Assembly (NCBI GenBank): GCA_964351865.1
Contig: CAYGPJ010000021.1
Location: forward strand, 1-64,000
DNA from: JBCDJI01 sp964351865
GTDB lineage: Bacteria; Verrucomicrobiota; Verrucomicrobiia; Methylacidiphilales; JBCBYL01
DNA: 64,000 nt
Reading direction: 5' to 3'
The stretch's first letter is position 1, and the number at the start of each line of letters is the position of its first letter. Shown in pieces: positions 61,079-64,000 of this stretch. Position numbers and translations under genes: made by a program. Under the pieces are notes generated by a model. It was given only the letters and a program-made list of their open reading frames with translations. It was not told where the DNA came from and made no database searches.

Positions 61079-61285
61079 ATGAAATCGTTAGCCACTAAAG
61101 CCCAAGAAAGGGCTGCCACACGGCACGACCATCTACGGCTCACGCACGCAGAGCAACTCGTCGCCACTCTCACTCACATGTACATTCATTTAGGAATGAA
61201 AGAGGCGCATGCCTACCGCTCAGCGCTGGCGGACTTTGAACCGGATTACCCCGGTGAAATCGCTCACCTGCGGATGCTGTTGTAA
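61079..61285 (+). CDS. Small 68-residue hypothetical protein
   Basis: ATG at 61079 preceded by a strong site (GGAAAGGAAGGAACACT). The sequence MKSLATKAQERAATRHDHLR, then LTHAEQLVATLTHMYIHLGM and KEAHAYRSALADFEPDYPGE, is helical and soluble, with several His. It lies 280 bp after the previous small gene, on the same strand. No family recognised. The double-hairpin repeat at 61317-61375 lies just downstream. Confidence 0.6.
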   Translation: MKSLATKAQERAATRHDHLRLTHAEQLVATLTHMYIHLGMKEAHAYRSALADFEPDYPGEIAHLRMLL

Positions 61286-61316
61286 TTTAGAGTGTTTCGA
61301 ATCATGTTTTAACAAG

Positions 61317-61375
61317 TGTAGGCTGTGCTTGCATCCCGGCGACAACAGAAAGCCGAGATGCAATCTCGGCCTACA
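61317..61375. repeat. Double-hairpin repeat, copy 3
   Basis: The right arm, 61352-61375 (GCCGAGATGCAATCTCGGCC and four more), is the exact reverse complement of 11272-11295. The left arm, 61317-61340 (TGTAGGCTGTGCTTGCATCC and four more), is a diverged mate. Same family as 9785-9844. Lies between convergent genes. Confidence 0.65.
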
Positions 61376-61388
61376 GTTCAGAAGCGCT

Positions 61389-62456
61389 CTAATTTGGCTG
61401 GAAGCGGTTCATCAGATAGCCAATCAGCAGGATCTGCGGGACAGTCAAGGCAGGCAGCAACAAAGCGGTGGTCCAACGTTTGGTGGTTTCTTTGAGCGCC
61501 ATAATTTCCGTCGCATCCGTGCTGGCTCCTGCCATTAAAAAAATAAACCCATTGCCTGGCGCGTGAGCCCGCGTGACCAGATCAGCACCAATGGGTGTCG
61601 ATCCTTCTGAACAAACCTCAATGATCGTCGCCGCTAGTAAGGTCAGCAACATGCCGACCAGACTCGGTCCAAACCAGTCCTGGAAGGTTTCCGGCTGAAC
61701 GAAAGCACGAATGGCAGCAGCCAGAACAACACCAAAAAATACCCAACGCAAAATCATCCGTGACTCAGCCAATCCGTCCTTGAGCAGCACGGGAATCATC
61801 CGCGACATTGGCGGGAAAGCGTCCCGGATCATCGCACGCACCTCCTGCCATGATTTATCTGAAGCGGAGGTCTCGGGTTCCCCCAAGCGCCTTGAGAGAC
61901 ACTTATCCACCAGCACTCCGGACAAAAACGCTACCAGTGCAGAAGCCAGAATAAAGACACCAGTTAAGGGAAACCCGATCAGAGCGATCAGAATCAACGT
62001 CACCGAAAAAGAGTTCCACGGGCTGGCAATCAGAAAGGCAAAGACCTGCCCCAGTGAAGCTCCCCGTTCATACAGTTTCATAGCCACCAGCAAGATCCCG
62101 TGGTTACATAGATCCAGCAACAATCCCCCCAGTATTGCACGCAGAATTCCCGAAACGCTGCCAGCTTTACCCATCAGTTTCATCACCGCTTCACGCGGAA
62201 CCTGATGCATCACACCCACTGCCAGAATACCGGCGACCACTCCCCACCACATTTTATTCATGAGCTCATATACCCCATGAAAAAAAGTGATGAGTGGAGC
62301 CCATCCGGAAATGAGCTCGCTCCCCAAAAAGTGTCCGGCATAGGCGACTACAATTACCACCAGACTACCCCAAAGCAGAACATCTAAAGATCGTTTCGAT
62401 CCACAGCAATCTTCAGAATTTTCCGGTTCAGGATCTGGTTGACAACAACAGGACAT
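61389..62456 (-). CDS. Permease, ArsP/DUF318-like, with Cys-rich N-terminus
   Basis: A 355-residue protein with about eight to ten membrane helices. It fits the DUF318/SO_0444 permease family: HQVPREAVMKLMGKAGSVSG, then AILGGLLLDLCNHGILLVAM, IASPWNSFSVTLILIALIGF, and near the end IIEVCSEGSTPIGADLVTRA, a conserved Cys-Ser-Glu-Gly segment. The N-terminus MSCCCQPDPEPENSEDCCGS has five Cys in the first 18 residues, suggesting metal or metalloid sensing. ArsP-type relatives export organoarsenicals; others are uncharacterised. Confidence 0.8.
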   Translation of the reverse strand: MSCCCQPDPEPENSEDCCGSKRSLDVLLWGSLVVIVVAYAGHFLGSELISGWAPLITFFHGVYELMNKMWWGVVAGILAVGVMHQVPREAVMKLMGKAGSVSGILRAILGGLLLDLCNHGILLVAMKLYERGASLGQVFAFLIASPWNSFSVTLILIALIGFPLTGVFILASALVAFLSGVLVDKCLSRRLGEPETSASDKSWQEVRAMIRDAFPPMSRMIPVLLKDGLAESRMILRWVFFGVVLAAAIRAFVQPETFQDWFGPSLVGMLLTLLAATIIEVCSEGSTPIGADLVTRAHAPGNGFIFLMAGASTDATEIMALKETTKRWTTALLLPALTVPQILLIGYLMNRFQPN

Positions 62457-62570
62457 ATCAAGGCCACCAGACTATGTCATTTGGATATTTTATGCAAAAT
62501 CCTAAAATAACATCGTCCGATGCAGAATTGTTTTGGTTGAATGGCATAAGGTGAGTATTTTAGCTATCCC

Positions 62571-63656
62571 ATGACTAACCGCTGCTGGTGTGAAATCGAC
62601 CTAGGGGCCATCCGCTATAATCTGACGTTCGTTCGAAAATATGCCGGACCCGACACTGCCATCATGCCGATGTTGAAAGCGGATGCCTATGGCCACGGCA
62701 CCAAGGAAATCTCATCAGTCTTTCGCTCTGAAAAATGTGAATGGATCGGTTGTGCTAATGTCACCGAGGGTGCCAACCTGCGACGCTATGGCATTGAAAC
62801 ACCCATTTTACTATTGAGCGGCTTTCTGATCGAGGAATTGGAAGAGATCGCTGCTCGTCGATTATCGATTACTTTGTCTTCAATAGCTGAAGCTCGCGCC
62901 GCTCAGCGCGTCGCACTGAAAACCGGTTACCTGATCGCCTGTCATGTCAAAGTCGACACTGGCATGGGTCGACTCGGCTGCCATCCCGACTTGGCTCCCG
63001 AGTTGCTGAACTATGTGGCACGCGCATCACATCTTCAACTTGAAGGCTTCTACTCACATTACGCCTGTGCCGATGAATCACGGGCGATGACGCGGCGCCA
63101 ATGGAAAACCTTTTCTTCGATTCCGTCTCCACCCGGCGTCCTCCGACATATCTGTAACAGCGCGGGCATGCTGGCCCTACCTCAATCGCATGCGGACATC
63201 GTGCGCCCCGGACTGACCGTCTTCGGCGTCAGTCCGCTTCCCAAATTTCAATCCAAACTGAGACCAGCCTTGAGTTGGAAGTGTAAAGTAGTCGGTGTGC
63301 GAAATGTCCCCAAGGGCACCACCGTGAGCTATGGAGCCACCTACACCGCGCCTGAAAGCATCAAAATAGCCACCCTCGCCGTCGGCTATGGTGACGGGCT
63401 TTCGCGTCAATTAGGAAACCGCGGCCAAGTGCTCATTCGCGGTCATGTTTGCCCGATTCGCGGCCGGGTCACCATGGATCAAGTGGTGGTGGAACTACCT
63501 CCTCACCTGAACGCCCGCAAAGGAGACACTGCCATTCTCTTGGGCAAATCAGGGCGAAATTCCATTACCGCCATTGATATGGCAAAATGGGCAGAAACCA
63601 TTCCTTACGAAATCTGGTGCCACATCACCGGACGTGTGATAAAGTCTTACATATGA
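62571..63656 (+). CDS. alr: Alanine racemase
   Basis: A 361-residue PLP enzyme. The PLP Lys is in AIMPMLKADAYGHGTKEI; HVKVDTGMGRLG and VRPGLTVFGVSP are conserved, and the second-monomer Tyr is in VSYGATYTAP. YGDGLSRQLGNRGQVLIRGH and GRVTMDQVVVELPP are typical of Alr. It supplies D-alanine for peptidoglycan. Its stop overlaps the following ATG by four bases (ATGA). Confidence 0.95.
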   Translation: MTNRCWCEIDLGAIRYNLTFVRKYAGPDTAIMPMLKADAYGHGTKEISSVFRSEKCEWIGCANVTEGANLRRYGIETPILLLSGFLIEELEEIAARRLSITLSSIAEARAAQRVALKTGYLIACHVKVDTGMGRLGCHPDLAPELLNYVARASHLQLEGFYSHYACADESRAMTRRQWKTFSSIPSPPGVLRHICNSAGMLALPQSHADIVRPGLTVFGVSPLPKFQSKLRPALSWKCKVVGVRNVPKGTTVSYGATYTAPESIKIATLAVGYGDGLSRQLGNRGQVLIRGHVCPIRGRVTMDQVVVELPPHLNARKGDTAILLGKSGRNSITAIDMAKWAETIPYEIWCHITGRVIKSYI

Positions 63657-64000
63657 TTGGAATGTTATTGCGGTGGCTGCTAACGATGCTCAGCGTCTGG
63701 GTAGCCGCTTACTTTATTGACGGAATTACCTACACCGACTGGCAGGCATTGGCGATTACCGCATTGGTGCTTGGCGTGCTGAATGCTTTTATTAAGCCCG
63801 TTCTGCAATTATTGAGCCTACCAATCGTAGTGTTGACACTCGGATTGTTTCTGGTGGTGATCAATGCCCTCATCTTAAAACTGACCGCGTTCCTGGTGCC
63901 CGGCTTTGATATCGCGGGCTTCTGGTCGGCTGTTGGCGGAGCGATCATCATCAGCATTATCAATTTGTTCATCGGTAAAAATTCAAAGGCTAAAGCGAAA
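63653..64000 (+). CDS. Phage-holin-4-2/YvlD-like membrane protein, partial
   Basis: The frame begins at the ATG overlapping the alr stop and runs off the window edge after 116 codons. It has four membrane helices (MIGMLLRWLLTMLSVWVAAY, ALAITALVLGVLNAFIKPVL, LLSLPIVVLTLGLFLVVINA, GFWSAVGGAIIISIINLFIG) and the NAFIKPVLQLLSLP motif of the YvlD/phage_holin_4_2 family. Despite the family name, these are ordinary chromosomal membrane proteins. Function unknown; co-translated with alr. Confidence 0.85.
   Translation, partial: MIGMLLRWLLTMLSVWVAAYFIDGITYTDWQALAITALVLGVLNAFIKPVLQLLSLPIVVLTLGLFLVVINALILKLTAFLVPGFDIAGFWSAVGGAIIISIINLFIGKNSKAKAK

Noticed and set aside
63653..64000. Prophage signal from the holin-like protein
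   Set aside because: The YvlD/phage_holin_4_2 family is chromosomal in most bacteria; no other phage gene is nearby.
1..64000. CRISPR arrays, tRNA or rRNA genes, complete insertion sequences
   Set aside because: No regular repeat-spacer pattern, cloverleaf or transposase was found by reading; a dedicated search such as tRNAscan-SE or an IS finder would settle it.

Overview
The window reads as chromosomal DNA of a Gram-negative bacterium. TolB and Pal, an LPS heptosyltransferase, a TonB-dependent receptor and YdbH/YnbE/YdbL-type envelope proteins all imply an outer membrane. GTP-dependent PEP carboxykinase, a CysJ-like reductase beside a small ferredoxin, and receptor operons with LuxR-type regulators fit the Verrucomicrobiota (Opitutae/Puniceicoccales side). 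That placement is inferred from protein character alone. I saw no rRNA, tRNA, CRISPR array or intact transposase, and no prophage.

Layout. 0-2 kb: two antitoxin/PIN-toxin pairs, the second with operator-like inverted repeats and a probably leaderless start. 1.9-6.3 kb: a minus-strand operon of two LuxR-type regulators, a TonB-dependent receptor and a third LuxR paralogue, with a perfect 32-bp palindrome upstream. 6.9-11.2 kb: tolB-pal, waaF, a family 2 glycosyltransferase and infA. 11.3-16.8 kb: a DUF255 thioredoxin-fold lipoprotein, MFS and AEC transporters, and a nucleotidyltransferase between two direct repeats. 17-24.5 kb: mutS, a REC-PAS-SpoIIE phosphatase, an AAA ATPase and an esterase. 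24.9-29.8 kb: a minus-strand run of hisA, a UvrD/PcrA helicase, miaA and an HI0933-type flavoprotein. 30.2-32.3 kb: a redox cluster of two small membrane proteins, ferredoxin and CysJ-like reductase. 32.4-33.8 kb: an L,D-transpeptidase apparently split at an A10 run. 34-38 kb: pckG and metG. 38-43.6 kb: a SYLF protein, a ydbH operon with a fused YnbE-YdbL lipoprotein, and a photolyase operon. 43.7-49 kb: a solute-binding-like lipoprotein, a hybrid histidine kinase, rarA and an SDR. 49.3-56.5 kb: a surface-glycan cluster (GT2, asnB, two methyltransferases, two paralogous multi-TM putative glycosyltransferases). 56.5-64 kb: a pseudouridine synthase, an OLD-family nuclease, an SDR-SRPBCC protein, several tiny genes, a Cys-rich permease, alr and a YvlD/holin-like membrane protein.

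Non-coding DNA is rich in palindromic repeats. One is a roughly 140-bp terminal-inverted-repeat element present twice in opposite orientation. Two smaller relatives share its GGGACGGAG core. A double-hairpin repeat occurs three times, and a longer eroded repeat three times. Several touch gene ends and shape start or stop codons.

Most unusual items: the three-LuxR/TonB-receptor operon with its palindrome; the A10 frameshift joining a membrane anchor to an L,D-transpeptidase; the YnbE-YdbL fusion; and a 41-residue Val-rich peptide gene framed by a 36-bp perfect palindrome, a promoter and a strong terminator.
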